Shown here piece after piece: positions 1-8,690 of a stretch of 64,000 nt of DNA (the first letter of the stretch is position 1; each line of letters opens with the position of its first letter). The notes beneath the pieces were generated by a model. That model did no database searches and was not told the origin of the DNA. It saw nothing but the letters and a program-made list of their open reading frames with translations. Position numbers and translations under genes: made by a program. Source of the DNA: Actinomycetota bacterium (GTDB taxonomy: Bacteria; Actinomycetota; Geothermincolia; Geothermincolales; RBG-13-55-18); contig JACIXC010000003.1 of assembly GCA_014360655.1 (NCBI GenBank), positions 124,001 through 188,000 on the forward strand, written 5' to 3'.

Positions 1-1142
1 GACGTGGTCTCGATGGATACCGCGATCTCCCTCAGCGCCCTTCCCGCCCTTTCCACGACCTCCGTGCCGCCCCTCACCTGCTCGATCGCCGCGTCGATGC
101 TGCCCCTCATCTTGTTGACTCCCGACTCGATCTCGCGGATGAGGTTGGAGATCTGCTCGGCCGACTTGCGGGAGTTCTCCGCCAGGCTCCTCACCTCCTC
201 GGCGACGACGGCGAAGCCCCGCCCCTGCTCTCCCGCCCTGGCGGCCTCGATGGCCGCGTTGAGGGCCAGGAGGTTGGTCTGGTCGGCCACGCTGGTGATC
301 ACGTCCACGATGATGCCGATCTGCATGAACCTCTCCTCCAGGCCTGCGCTGGCCTCCACCACGGACTCCGCGGCCTTGCGGATGACCTCCATGGCCCCCG
401 CCGTTTCCACCGCCGCCTCGGCCCCCTTCTGCGCTATCTCGATGGCCTCGTTGGCCGCCTGGTTGGAAAGCCCCGCCTTCTCCGCCATCTCCTGGATGGA
501 GACGTTCATGACTTCCATGGAATGCGAGGTCTCGAGCACCCTGCGGGCCTGCTCCTCCCCTCCCTTGGCGATGTGGGCGATGGTGCTCGATATATCCTGG
601 CTCGATGCGTTCATCTGCTGGATCACAGCGGAAACCTGCTCGGCGCTGTTGCTCAGCTCGCCCGCTATCCTCCCGATCTCCGCCACCGAGCCGCGCAGGG
701 CCGCTATCATGGTGTTGATGGAATCCGCGAGCTCCCCGAAGGTATGCCGGTCCCGTACCACGATCTTGCGCGTGAGGTCCCCGTCCCCTCCCGCCACCTG
801 CTGTACCTGCCAGGTGATCTCCTTTACCGTCCCCGCAAGCCAGCGGTACACGAACACCGCCGCCGCCGCCCCCAGGACCGCCTCCAGCACCAGCACGACC
901 ACGGCGAACGGCAGCGCCCCCTCCAGGATATCGCCCACGGACGCGATCTCTTCCCGCGCCTCTCCCGTCTCCGCCGCCTCGGCCGCCCTGTCCGCGCGCG
1001 AGGCTCCCGATGCGAAAACGGCGATCCCCGCGACGCAGAACGCCAGGGACACCGCCATGAAGGCGACGGCGCAGGCCAGCGCCGCCCCGCGCGTGCTCAT
1101 GCCAAAGCGCGACGTTCCGCTCTTATCGGCGGTCTTTTCCAT
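1..1142 (-). CDS. Methyl-accepting chemotaxis protein, C-terminus cut by the window edge
   Basis: Transmembrane chemoreceptor that signals to CheA/CheW. About 380 residues are visible. A first membrane helix lies near residues 15-42 and a second near 68-90, with only about 20 residues between them, so there is essentially no extracellular sensor domain. A HAMP-like segment follows, then the cytoplasmic signalling helix with the conserved hairpin stretch NLLALNAAIEAARAGE and GRGFAVVAEEVR. The start ATG at 1142 was chosen because GGAGGGAAAAGC precedes it. The same-strand cheR lies 246 bases upstream, so the two form a small chemotaxis group. The lack of an external domain suggests it senses membrane state, an internal signal or a partner protein (inference). 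The last residues lie beyond base 1. Confidence 0.9.
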   Translation of the reverse strand, partial: MEKTADKSGTSRFGMSTRGAALACAVAFMAVSLAFCVAGIAVFASGASRADRAAEAAETGEAREEIASVGDILEGALPFAVVVLVLEAVLGAAAAVFVYRWLAGTVKEITWQVQQVAGGDGDLTRKIVVRDRHTFGELADSINTMIAALRGSVAEIGRIAGELSNSAEQVSAVIQQMNASSQDISSTIAHIAKGGEEQARRVLETSHSMEVMNVSIQEMAEKAGLSNQAANEAIEIAQKGAEAAVETAGAMEVIRKAAESVVEASAGLEERFMQIGIIVDVITSVADQTNLLALNAAIEAARAGEQGRGFAVVAEEVRSLAENSRKSAEQISNLIREIESGVNKMRGSIDAAIEQVRGGTEVVERAGRALREIAVSIETT

Positions 1143-1252
1143 GCTTTTCCCTCCAAGCTCTCAGGATCGATTCGCGAGCGGCCGCGGCACCGGCCTGCGC
1201 CCTCCCGGCCGATACCACGGTCCGCGGTCCCGGAAAAATGCCGCTATGGCCT

Positions 1253-1280
1253 TTTTCGGCATCGTTCCGTTATAGTTTTA
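1253..1280 (-). promoter_or_regulatory. Sigma-28 (FliA/SigD)-like promoter for the MCP gene
   Basis: Read on the minus strand there is TAAA, a 16-base spacer (15 if the preceding A is used), then GCCGAAAA. The known flagellar/chemotaxis sigma consensus is TAAA-N15-GCCGATAA. It lies about 110 bases upstream of the MCP start and downstream of cheR, so it would give the receptor its own motility-linked promoter. Confidence 0.45.
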
Positions 1281-1388
1281 TATTCATCCAGCACTTCTTC
1301 CTTCCCGTGGGCCGCTCCCGCCGCGTGCCTCCGCGGCCGGGGCCGGTATGCCCGGCGCCCTGCCGCCCTCGACACACCGCTCGCTGCC

Positions 1389-2234
1389 CTATTGCCGCAT
1401 ATACACCCTTTCCCTTCTCCGGTAGGGCACGAAGCCGCTGTCCTCCGATCTAACTATGGCCTCGCTCTTTCCCAGCACGAGAAAGCCCCCGGGCCTCAGG
1501 CACCTGCGGAAGATCTCCAGTATCGCCGCCTGCTTTTCCTTCTCGAAGTAGATCAGCACGTTGCGACAGAGGATGAGGTCGAGCTGGCGCAGGGGCGGGG
1601 GCTTCACCAGGTCCAGGAGGAGAAAGCGCACCGGACGCTTCACCTCCTCGCGCACCATGTACCCGCTCGCGAGCGGCAGGAAATGGTCTTCCGCCCTGAT
1701 GCCCGGGAGCAACCTTATCTCCTCGTAGATGCCCAGCTTTGCCTTCATCAGCGCCTTGTCGTCGAGGTCGGACGCGGTTATGCGGACCGTCCACGGTTCC
1801 TCTCTCTTTGTCTTACCAATTTCTTCTAAAAACAGGATGGCTAGGGAGTACGGCTCTTCCCCCGTCGCACAACCGGCGCTCCATGCCCGCAGGCTGTATA
1901 TGCGCTGCTCCCTCTTGTGCCGCATTATCTCCGGGATGACGTGCGACCTCAGCGCCTCGAACACGTCCTGGTCGCGGAAGAACTCCGTCACGTTGATGGT
2001 GAGGTCGTTGATGAGCCTCCTGGCCTCGCCGGGATCCTGCCGCAGGAGCTGGCGGTACTCCAGGTAATCCGAACACCCGGTCGCCCGCATGCGTACCCCT
2101 ATGCGCCTTTTCAGGTAGTTGGGTTTGTACTGTTTCAGATCGAGTCCGATCTGCTGGTTGAGGTGTCGCAGCAGCAGCTCGAGCCCCTGCTCCTCGCGTT
2201 CACTTCCTATCGCTTCTCCCCGGCAACCCGCCAT
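1389..2234 (-). CDS. cheR: CheR-type chemotaxis protein methyltransferase
   Basis: S-adenosylmethionine-dependent methyltransferase that methylates glutamates on chemoreceptors during adaptation. The 281-residue length is normal. An N-terminal helical domain (residues ~15-85) contains QYKPNYLKRRIGVRMR and the hallmark TEFFRD near 83-88. The SAM-binding motif AWSAGCATGEEPYS is at ~117-130, and CRNVLIYFE is near residue 225. No phosphatase CheB or other che genes are in the window. It lies upstream of and on the same strand as the receptor gene, its likely substrate. The ATG at 2234 is preceded by a weak AGGACG site. Confidence 0.93.
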   Translation of the reverse strand: MAGCRGEAIGSEREEQGLELLLRHLNQQIGLDLKQYKPNYLKRRIGVRMRATGCSDYLEYRQLLRQDPGEARRLINDLTINVTEFFRDQDVFEALRSHVIPEIMRHKREQRIYSLRAWSAGCATGEEPYSLAILFLEEIGKTKREEPWTVRITASDLDDKALMKAKLGIYEEIRLLPGIRAEDHFLPLASGYMVREEVKRPVRFLLLDLVKPPPLRQLDLILCRNVLIYFEKEKQAAILEIFRRCLRPGGFLVLGKSEAIVRSEDSGFVPYRRRERVYMRQ

Positions 2235-2777
2235 CGTCGTCCTCGCCTCGCGCCGTCCTTGCGCCTGCCCGCGCCTCTTCCCTTCCGCCGCGGGGCAGGT
2301 GCGCCGTTGAGCATCCCGTCAAAGGGATTTATCGACTTGCCGCAGGCCCACCTTGATCTGGCGGGCGATCCCTTCGGCGCCCTCCCCCCTTTTTCCGCCC
2401 GCCATCCCGCTTCCCCTCGGCTTCCCGCTCCTTGCCGCCATCTCCCCTGCCCTTTCCCGCCCTTCCCGCATCCTTGGTCCCTCCCGCAAGCGCGTACGTG
2501 CTCGCTCTTCCTTCCCGCGGCCGCCCCCGAGCCCGCCCGCATACCGGGCCCTTGCCGGCCGCGCCATTCCCTCCCGTCGCGGGACATCCGCCGCGAGGCT
2601 GCCGGCCCGGCGCCCAGCCCTCCGGCACGGGCGGCGCGCGTTTGTTCCTGCCCCGGTATCCGGGCTCGCGCCGCGGAAGCCCGCCCACCTGCAACCACTC
2701 CTCCCTGCTGGTATACTACATCTCAAGCGTTGGCGGCCCTCGCGCCGCGGGCCCGTCGGCAAGAGAGGTGTTGAGGG
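2235..2777. other. Divergent spacer between cheR and the aminotransferase, no gene seen
   Basis: 543 bases, strongly C/T-rich on the plus strand through 2240-2700. The open frames here have low-complexity Arg/Gly/Ala compositions and no recognisable domain. A TATACT at 2711-2716 could be a -10 element for the aminotransferase, but the sequence 17 bases upstream (CCTGCA) is a poor -35. I see no RNA gene. Confidence 0.5.
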
Positions 2778-4058
2778 ATGTCCCCGAAGTACGTGCTCGA
2801 TCCTTTCGGCGAGAAGTACGCTCACCGGACCTCCAGCATGCTCTCATCGGAGATCCGGGACCTCCTCGAGGTCACGGCCCGCCCCGACATCATCTCGCTC
2901 GCCGGGGGCCTCCCCTACACGCAGGCCTTCGATCCCCGGGTGGTGATGCGCCTGGTGAGAAGGGTCATCGAGGAGGACTGCGCCTCCGCGCTGCAATACG
3001 GGCCCACGGACGGGTATGCGCCCCTGAAGCACAGCCTCGCGGAGGTGATGCGCGAGGAGGGAACTCCCTGCCTTCCCGAGGACATCATCGTCACCAACGG
3101 CGCCCAGCAGGGGTTGGAAATAATTTCCAAGATATTCCTCAACCCCGGCGACCACATCGTGACGGAGGCGCCGAGCTACGTGGGCGCCCTGCAGAGCTTC
3201 CTCAGCTACCAGCCCGAGATACACGCCATCCCCATGGACGAGAAGGGCATGGACCTCGGCGGGCTGCGGGAAACCCTGCGCGCGCTGGCGGAAAGGGGAG
3301 AGCGGGTGAAGTTCATCTACACCGTGCCTAATTTCCAGAATCCGGCAGGCATCACCATGAGCCGCGAGCGCCGTTACGCGCTCCTCGAGACGGCGGAGGA
3401 GTTCGACTGCCTGGTGGTGGAGGACAACCCCTACGGCATGCTGCGCTTCGAGGGCGATCCCGAGCCCACCCTGCGCAGCCTCGACGAGGGAAGGGTGGTA
3501 TACCTCGGCACGCTCTCCAAGATATTCTCCGCCGGCATGAGGATAGGGTGGGTGGCCGCCCCCCACCCTATCCTGGAAAAGCTTCTGCTGGCCAAGCAGT
3601 CGGCCGACCTCTGCACCTCCTCGTTCACCCAGAGGATCGCCCACCTCTACTTCGCGGAGGAGGACTGGCGAGGACAGCTCCGGCAGCTGGTGGAGATATA
3701 CCGGGAGCGGAGGAACACGCTTCTCTCCGCCCTGGAGGAGTTCCTGGGAGAGCTGTGCAGCTGGACGCGCCCGCAGGGTGGGCTCTTCGTCTGGGCGACC
3801 CTTCCCGATTACATCAACACTTCCGAGATGCTCGCCTCCGCCATCGACGCCAAGGTGGCATACGTTCCCGGCAGCGGTTTCTTCCCGTACAAGGGCGGAG
3901 AAAACTGCATGCGCCTCAATTTCAGCTACGCGGAGCCGGACGTGCTCTGGGAGGGCGTGAGGCGGCTGGCCAAGGTCGTGAAGAGAGAGGTGGCGCTGGC
4001 CGAGTCCCTCGGCCTGCGCAAAAAATCCGCCGATGGCGGCGCCGGCGATGAGGAATAG
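2778..4058 (+). CDS. PLP-dependent aminotransferase, class I (LysN/ARO8-MocR-like branch)
   Basis: Fold-type I aminotransferase of 426 residues that would transfer an amino group between an amino acid and a 2-oxoacid in the cytoplasm. Visible signatures are PDIISLAGGLPY near the N-terminus, the substrate/cofactor loop LQYGPTDGYAPLK, NGAQQGLEIISKIF, YTVPNFQNPAG, VVEDNPYG, and the PLP lysine in GTLSKIFSAGMRIGW around residue 240. This pattern is shared by 2-aminoadipate, aromatic and valine-pyruvate transaminases; the exact substrate cannot be read from sequence. The next gene, ddl, starts 13 bases downstream, so co-transcription is likely and a role in amino-acid supply for cell wall or lysine-type metabolism is possible. 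That link is inference. Confidence 0.9.
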   Translation: MSPKYVLDPFGEKYAHRTSSMLSSEIRDLLEVTARPDIISLAGGLPYTQAFDPRVVMRLVRRVIEEDCASALQYGPTDGYAPLKHSLAEVMREEGTPCLPEDIIVTNGAQQGLEIISKIFLNPGDHIVTEAPSYVGALQSFLSYQPEIHAIPMDEKGMDLGGLRETLRALAERGERVKFIYTVPNFQNPAGITMSRERRYALLETAEEFDCLVVEDNPYGMLRFEGDPEPTLRSLDEGRVVYLGTLSKIFSAGMRIGWVAAPHPILEKLLLAKQSADLCTSSFTQRIAHLYFAEEDWRGQLRQLVEIYRERRNTLLSALEEFLGELCSWTRPQGGLFVWATLPDYINTSEMLASAIDAKVAYVPGSGFFPYKGGENCMRLNFSYAEPDVLWEGVRRLAKVVKREVALAESLGLRKKSADGGAGDEE

Positions 4059-4071
4059 GGGGTTGAACGCC

Positions 4072-5010
4072 ATGCGTATCGGTATCCTTATGGGGGGCAG
4101 GTCCCTGGAGAGAGACATCTCCCTTCGCTCGGGGAGGAGGGTCTCGCATGCCCTGCGGGAGCTGGGGCATGAGGTCATCGAGTACGACGTGGACGAGACC
4201 CTCGTCCCGAGCCTGAAGGACGCCGGGCTCGACCTCGTCTACATCTCCCTGCACGGCAAGTTCGGCGAGGACGGCACGGTGCAGGAGTTGTTGGAGATCA
4301 TGGACATCCCCTACACGGGGCCCGGAGTCTATTCCAGCGCCGTGGGCTTCAACAAGGCGCTGAGCAAGGAGATCTTCCGGCGCCACGGAGTCCCCACCCC
4401 GCCTTTCTTTGTGCTCAGCGAAGCGGCTTTCCGGGAAATGGGCTCACTGCACGCCCTTCCCCTCATAGCCACGAAGCTGGGCTTTCCGCTGGTGGTCAAG
4501 CCGGTGGCGCAGGGCTCCGCCCTGGGGGTGCGTGTGGTCCACGAGGAGGAAGGGCTGCCGGAGGCCGTGCGCTCGGCGCTTCACTACGACGACCGCGTGC
4601 TCCTCGAGCGTTACGTGAGCGGTACCGAGGTGGCCGTGAGCATCCTCGGAAACGAGGAGCTGGAGGTGCTTCCCGTCGTGGAGATCGTTCCCCGCAGCGG
4701 CTTCTTCGATTTCGACTCGCGCTACACGCTGGGCGCCACCGACTATTTCTGCCCCGCCAGGCTCGACGGGGAGGTCGCCGGAAGGGTCGTGGACGCGGCC
4801 CTGCGCGCCCACCGGGCCCTGGAGTGCCAGAACGTATCGCGTGTGGACATCATCGTGGATGGGGAGGGGGTTCCCCAGGTCCTGGAGTTGAACATAAGCC
4901 CCGGCATGACGGAGTCCAGCCTTCTGCCCATGGCCGCGGAGGCCGCGGGCCTGAGCTTCCGCGACCTGGTAGGCAGGCTGGTGCGGCTCGCTCTGGAAAA
5001 ATATTCCTGA
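4072..5010 (+). CDS. ddl: D-alanine--D-alanine ligase
   Basis: ATP-grasp ligase making the D-Ala-D-Ala dipeptide for peptidoglycan. 312 residues from the ATG at 4072, a normal family length. Motifs include GGRSLERDISLRSG at the N-terminus, SLHGKFGEDGTVQ, GFNKALSKEIFRRHG, the ATP-grasp lysine region VVKPVAQGSALGV, and the C-terminal metal/substrate loop VLELNISPGMTESS. The start at 4072 is supported by AATAGGGGG upstream; a longer frame to 4033 would overlap the aminotransferase. It follows the aminotransferase in an apparent two-gene operon and is convergent with parB. Confidence 0.94.
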   Translation: MRIGILMGGRSLERDISLRSGRRVSHALRELGHEVIEYDVDETLVPSLKDAGLDLVYISLHGKFGEDGTVQELLEIMDIPYTGPGVYSSAVGFNKALSKEIFRRHGVPTPPFFVLSEAAFREMGSLHALPLIATKLGFPLVVKPVAQGSALGVRVVHEEEGLPEAVRSALHYDDRVLLERYVSGTEVAVSILGNEELEVLPVVEIVPRSGFFDFDSRYTLGATDYFCPARLDGEVAGRVVDAALRAHRALECQNVSRVDIIVDGEGVPQVLELNISPGMTESSLLPMAAEAAGLSFRDLVGRLVRLALEKYS

Positions 5011-5045
5011 AGCATCCCTGCTGCCCTGGAGCCTCGGTCGCGCCC

Positions 5046-5906
5046 TCAGGAACCGGGACCCGCCGCCGCTATCCCCATCTCCTCCAGGATGCGCCGCAGG
5101 TCTTTCTCTCCCTTGAACTCTATGACGATCTTCCCTTTTCTCTTCCCCTGCAGGACCTTGACCTTCGCTTTCAGGCCGGCCGCGATGATCTCGGCGTACT
5201 CCTCCAGCGCCCTCGGCTTTTCCTTTGCCTTCTCCCTGTCGCCTGCTCCCTCCAGGCGCCTGCGGACTATCTCCTCCGTCTGCCTTACCGACAGACCCTC
5301 GTCCACTATGCGCTGCAGGAGCACCGACTGGTAAGGATCTCCTTGCAGCGCGAGGAGTGCGCGGGCGTGCCCGGGCGAGATCTCTTCGGCTACTATGGAT
5401 GCCTGAACCTCAACTGGAAGTTGAAGCAAGCGAAGCGCGTTCGCCACCGCCGACCTGCTTTTGCCCACCTTTTGCGATATCTCCTCTTGCGTAAGGCCGA
5501 AGTCCTCCATCAGCTGCCGATAGGCTGTTGCTTCCTCGATGCCGTTGAGGTCGTCCCGGTGGAGGTTCTCCACCAGCGCCACCTCCAGGCATTGTGAGGC
5601 CTCGGCCTCCCGTATGACCGCCGGGATGGCCTTTATGCCCGCCATCTGGGCGGCTCTCCACCTGCGCTCTCCCACCAGCAACTCGTAGCCCGTTCCCGAG
5701 GGCCGCACGATCACCGGCTGCACCACCCCGTGTTCCTTCAGGGATTCGGCCAGCTCTTCCAGGCTCTCTTCCTTGAACTTCTTCCTGGGTTGCAGGGGGT
5801 TGGGGGAAATGCTGTCCACTGGTATCATCTCCTGGCGCGCCTGCTCCGCGGACACGCTGGAGGTGATCAACGCATTCAATCCCTTTCCAAGGCCTCTCTT
5901 AGTCAT
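5046..5906 (-). CDS. parB: Chromosome-partitioning protein ParB
   Basis: CTP-dependent DNA clamp that loads at parS sites and organises the origin region for segregation with ParA. 286 residues. The N-terminus MTKRGLGKGLNALI is typical. The ParB/Srx nuclease-like domain contains NPLQPRKKF, ELLVGERRWRAAQMAG and ENLHRDDLNGIEEA. A central helix-turn-helix follows (LTQEEISQKVGKSRSAVAN, residues ~150-168), then a C-terminal dimerisation segment. The start overlaps the end of parA by 8 bases, indicating translational coupling. Two matching parS sites lie about 2.2 kb away at 8034 and 8144. Confidence 0.96.
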   Translation of the reverse strand: MTKRGLGKGLNALITSSVSAEQARQEMIPVDSISPNPLQPRKKFKEESLEELAESLKEHGVVQPVIVRPSGTGYELLVGERRWRAAQMAGIKAIPAVIREAEASQCLEVALVENLHRDDLNGIEEATAYRQLMEDFGLTQEEISQKVGKSRSAVANALRLLQLPVEVQASIVAEEISPGHARALLALQGDPYQSVLLQRIVDEGLSVRQTEEIVRRRLEGAGDREKAKEKPRALEEYAEIIAAGLKAKVKVLQGKRKGKIVIEFKGEKDLRRILEEMGIAAAGPGS

Positions 5907-6711
5907 GGGATATCACTTCCTTCGCCAACTCGTGGTACGCCTCCGCACCCCTCGAATGTGGGTCGTACTCGGCTATGGGCTTGCCGTAGCTGGGCGCCTC
6001 GCTAAGCCTTACGTTCCTCGGGATGACCGTCTGGAAGGTCTCCCTGGGATACTGCCTGCGAACCTCCTCCATCACCTGGCGGGAGATGTTGGTGCGCGCG
6101 TCGTGCATGGTGAGGAGTATCCCCCCGATGCGTAGTTCAGAGTTAAGGTAGACCTTTATCTTTTCGATGGTCCGCAGCAGCAGCACCAACCCCTCGAGCG
6201 CGTAATACTCGCACTGTATGGGGATGATGACCTCATCGGCGGCCGCCAAGGCATTAACGGTGAGCAGGCCCAGGGAGGGCGGGCAGTCTATAAGGATGAT
6301 GTCGTATTCGCCCCTCACCTGCTCAAGGCTCTTTCTCAGTCTGCTTTCCCTGGAAAGCATGGATACCAGCTCTACCTCCGCACCGGCCAGTCGCAAGGAT
6401 GAGGGCGCTATATCCAGGCCCTTCGTAGAGGTCGGGATGATGATCTCCTTGATGGGCACCTCGTTGACCAGTACGTCGTAGATCTGCTGGCCATCCGTGT
6501 AGGGGCCGATCCCGAGGCCGCTGGTGGCGTTGCTCTGGGGGTCCAGGTCGACGACGAGCACCCTTTTCCCCTCGATCGCCAGGTAGGCTCCGAGGTTAAT
6601 GGCGGTTGTGCTCTTGCCCACCCCGCCTTTCTGGTTTGCTATTGCCATCACCTTCGCGGGGCGTGGGCCCCCGTTCTCAAGCTTCTGCTCATCACCCCAC
6701 AATTTTCTCAC
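5899..6711 (-). CDS. parA: Chromosome-partitioning ATPase ParA (Soj)
   Basis: Deviant Walker-A ATPase that moves ParB-parS complexes. 270 residues. The Walker A is KGGVGKSTTAINLG near residue 29-42, the A-prime motif is VDLDPQSNATSGLG, and the Walker B region is IILIDCPPSLGLLT. About 20 extra residues precede the Rossmann core. It sits between rsmG and parB on the same strand, the usual origin-proximal order. The gap to rsmG is about 100 bases. Confidence 0.96.
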   Translation of the reverse strand: MRKLWGDEQKLENGGPRPAKVMAIANQKGGVGKSTTAINLGAYLAIEGKRVLVVDLDPQSNATSGLGIGPYTDGQQIYDVLVNEVPIKEIIIPTSTKGLDIAPSSLRLAGAEVELVSMLSRESRLRKSLEQVRGEYDIILIDCPPSLGLLTVNALAAADEVIIPIQCEYYALEGLVLLLRTIEKIKVYLNSELRIGGILLTMHDARTNISRQVMEEVRRQYPRETFQTVIPRNVRLSEAPSYGKPIAEYDPHSRGAEAYHELAKEVISHD

Positions 6712-6807
6712 CTCGCGCTTTGCTCATACCCTCACCGCCTGCCTTCTCCTGGAGCCCGACGGCGGCATGCGGCATTCCTGTGCTCCGCCATCGATGTCGC
6801 GTTTCGC

Positions 6808-7530
6808 TCAGGATATCTTCCCGCAGCCCCAGGCCTTGCCATTGTCGCTCTTTCTCAGCAAAACGAGGTACAGGTCCTTCTGCACGATCCTCTGCGTGGA
6901 CCTCACGGCCTCCATGCGCCAGCCATCAATTCCCGGCACGGCCGATTTCTTCCTGACCGTCTCCATGTCCTTCTTCCCTAGGTAAAGAAGGGCGATACCC
7001 CCCTCGGCAAGGAGGGGCCTCGCCATGCGGCACAGGCGTAACGGCTCCATCACCGCCCTCGCAAGCACCAGGTCGAAAGCGTTCTGCATATCCTCAACGC
7101 GCCTTGCCTCCTCCAGCCGCCCCGCATAGACCTGCGCCCCTTCCAGCGCGAGCGTTTTGCATATATGCCTGAGAAACGTCACCTTTTTCCTCTGTGCCTC
7201 CATCAGCGTCAGGGGGAACGGCCCCCCCATGATGTAGAGCGGAACCCCGGGCATTCCCGCGCCGGCACCGATGTCCAGAACCTCTTGCGAGCCGCCGAGT
7301 AACCCCTTTACGGCAAGGGGCGTTATCGCGTCCACGAAGAGCCCCACCAGCTCCTCGGGCCCCAGCTTCCTGCCCACCAGGTTGTATGCCCTGTTCCAGC
7401 GCACCAGCTCCCTCAGGTAAAGTGCCGCCTTCTCCTTCTGTTCCTCCCCGAAAGAGAGGCCCATCCTTTTCGCCGCCCTATCAAGCGAGTATGCCAGCAC
7501 TTCCGCAATCCTGTTGCGTTCTTCCTGCAT
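6808..7530 (-). CDS. rsmG: 16S rRNA (guanine-527-N7) methyltransferase
   Basis: Methylates G527 of 16S rRNA using S-adenosylmethionine. The SAM-binding loop is EVLDIGAGAGMPGVPL, preceded by WNRAYNLVGRK, with LVLARAVMEPL further along. I prefer the ATG at 7530 because GGGAGCGCTTTG precedes it; in-frame starts at 7551 (ATG) and 7560 (TTG) would add 7-10 residues with weaker ribosome sites. It is first in the rsmG-parA-parB run. Confidence 0.93.
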   Translation of the reverse strand: MQEERNRIAEVLAYSLDRAAKRMGLSFGEEQKEKAALYLRELVRWNRAYNLVGRKLGPEELVGLFVDAITPLAVKGLLGGSQEVLDIGAGAGMPGVPLYIMGGPFPLTLMEAQRKKVTFLRHICKTLALEGAQVYAGRLEEARRVEDMQNAFDLVLARAVMEPLRLCRMARPLLAEGGIALLYLGKKDMETVRKKSAVPGIDGWRMEAVRSTQRIVQKDLYLVLLRKSDNGKAWGCGKIS

Positions 7531-8033
7531 CAAAGCGCTCCCGGCCGCCATCACCGCCAAGATTTTCGCTCCAGGGCTCCCTTTTGCCCTGCAAACGAAC
7601 TGCCCGGGCGTGTTTGCGAGATTTTCGCCCGGCCAAAGCCCACGACAATCCCTGTGTATGACAATTTAACCCATGTCAAGCTGTTTTTGCTATATTATAT
7701 TTTCTATTTATTTCTATTCCGCCCGGCTTTTTCCTTTCATGGCTGAAGGCCCCGGTCCTGCTCCTGCTCTCAACGCCCCGTTGCCCCCATTTCCCATACC
7801 CTTTGCCTGCGTGAAGACTGCTTCAAGATCTTTCATTCCTTTCCCTACGAATTAACCTCTAATATGCGGGTTTTCACGGGCTCTCGCGTATCTCCTTGAC
7901 CTTTTCATGCGCCCGCATGTTCCAGGCGGCGCACGCTTATCGCGCTTGTACGCGCTTATCTGGGGTTTGGTTTTCGAGCTCCGGCGTCGCCGGGTTTTTG
8001 CCTGGCTGCCCGTTCACTTGCCATGTCCATACA

Positions 8034-8049
8034 TGTTTCACGTGAAACA
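8034..8049. promoter_or_regulatory. parS: parS centromere site 1
   Basis: TGTTTCACGTGAAACA is an exact match to the ParB-binding consensus palindrome. It is intergenic, near its cognate parAB. Confidence 0.95.
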
Positions 8050-8143
8050 GAACATCGGCATTTCCGCCAATTGTGCTTGAACGGGTCATAATGGCAGGGG
8101 TCTTAACCTGAAGTAACGCTTTAGCCTTTGCGCGGCTTGGTCG

Positions 8144-8159
8144 TGTTTCACGTGAAACG
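8144..8159. promoter_or_regulatory. parS: parS centromere site 2
   Basis: TGTTTCACGTGAAACG matches 15 of 16 consensus positions. It lies 110 bases from site 1 and just downstream of the jag stop codon. Confidence 0.92.
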
Positions 8160-8185
8160 TACCGCTGCGGCTCTCCGTCTCCGCC

Positions 8186-8641
8186 TCACGCGGGCGAGAT
8201 GATCACCCTTCTCTGGGGCTCTTCTCCCTCGCTCTTGCTCTCGACTCCGGGAATGTCTTTAAGTGCGTCGTGTATTATTTTTCTTTCCCTTGAGCTCATG
8301 GGGTCCAGCCTGACGGGCCTTCCTGTGGTAACCGCCTTTTCGGCCATCCTTTCCGCATATTCCCGCAGCTTCTGCCTTCTACGCTCGCGATACCTCTCCA
8401 CGTCGATGGTTATTCTTCTCTCCTCCCCGCAATTTCTCCGTATTATCACGGTCACCAGGTCCTGCAGGGCCTGCAGCGTCGCCCCGCCCTTCCCGATCAG
8501 TATACCGAGCCCGTCTCCCCACACATCCACGTGGATTTCTTCCTCGTCTTCCCAGGACGTCACGCGTGTTCTCAAGTTCATCATGTTGACGATGTCCACC
8601 ACCACGCTCTTCGGGGTAACAGATCTCTCGATGGCCTCCAT
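8186..8641 (-). CDS. jag: Jag/KhpB RNA-binding protein (KH + R3H)
   Basis: Cytoplasmic RNA-binding protein usually encoded beside yidC. From the ATG at 8641, chosen for the strong GGGGAGGAAGC site, it is 151 residues. The KH domain holds the GxxG loop as ILIGKGGATLQALQDL, and the R3H domain follows with ERRRQKLREYAERMA, the GRPVRLDPM stretch and SSRERKIIHDALKD. There is no separate N-terminal Jag_N domain. A longer frame upstream is the shadow of the yidC tail. The yidC stop is 49 bases upstream. Confidence 0.92.
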   Translation of the reverse strand: MEAIERSVTPKSVVVDIVNMMNLRTRVTSWEDEEEIHVDVWGDGLGILIGKGGATLQALQDLVTVIIRRNCGEERRITIDVERYRERRRQKLREYAERMAEKAVTTGRPVRLDPMSSRERKIIHDALKDIPGVESKSEGEEPQRRVIISPA

Positions 8642-8690
8642 GCTTCCTCCCCTTATTACCTCGGCCGCCCGCGCAAGAGCCGCCTTAAAG

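Larger units (their letters stand above)
7531..8185. other. Origin-proximal spacer carrying parS sites
   Basis: About 650 bases between jag and rsmG without a credible gene. The stretch 7660-7720 is markedly AT-rich for this genome. On the minus strand it contains a consensus TTGACA at 7674-7679, but no good -10 at the normal distance, so a promoter for rsmG-parAB is possible but unproven. Two parS palindromes are at 8034 and 8144. mnmE and mnmG, which occupy this position in many bacteria, are absent. Confidence 0.6.

Noticed and set aside
4-1275. Long plus-strand frame over the left edge
   Set aside because: Ser/Ala-rich translation is the antisense of the chemoreceptor, which has clear HAMP and signalling motifs on the minus strand.
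2207-2698. Arg/Gly-rich frame between cheR and the aminotransferase
   Set aside because: No ribosome site, no domain features, overlaps cheR; composition typical of non-coding GC-rich sequence.
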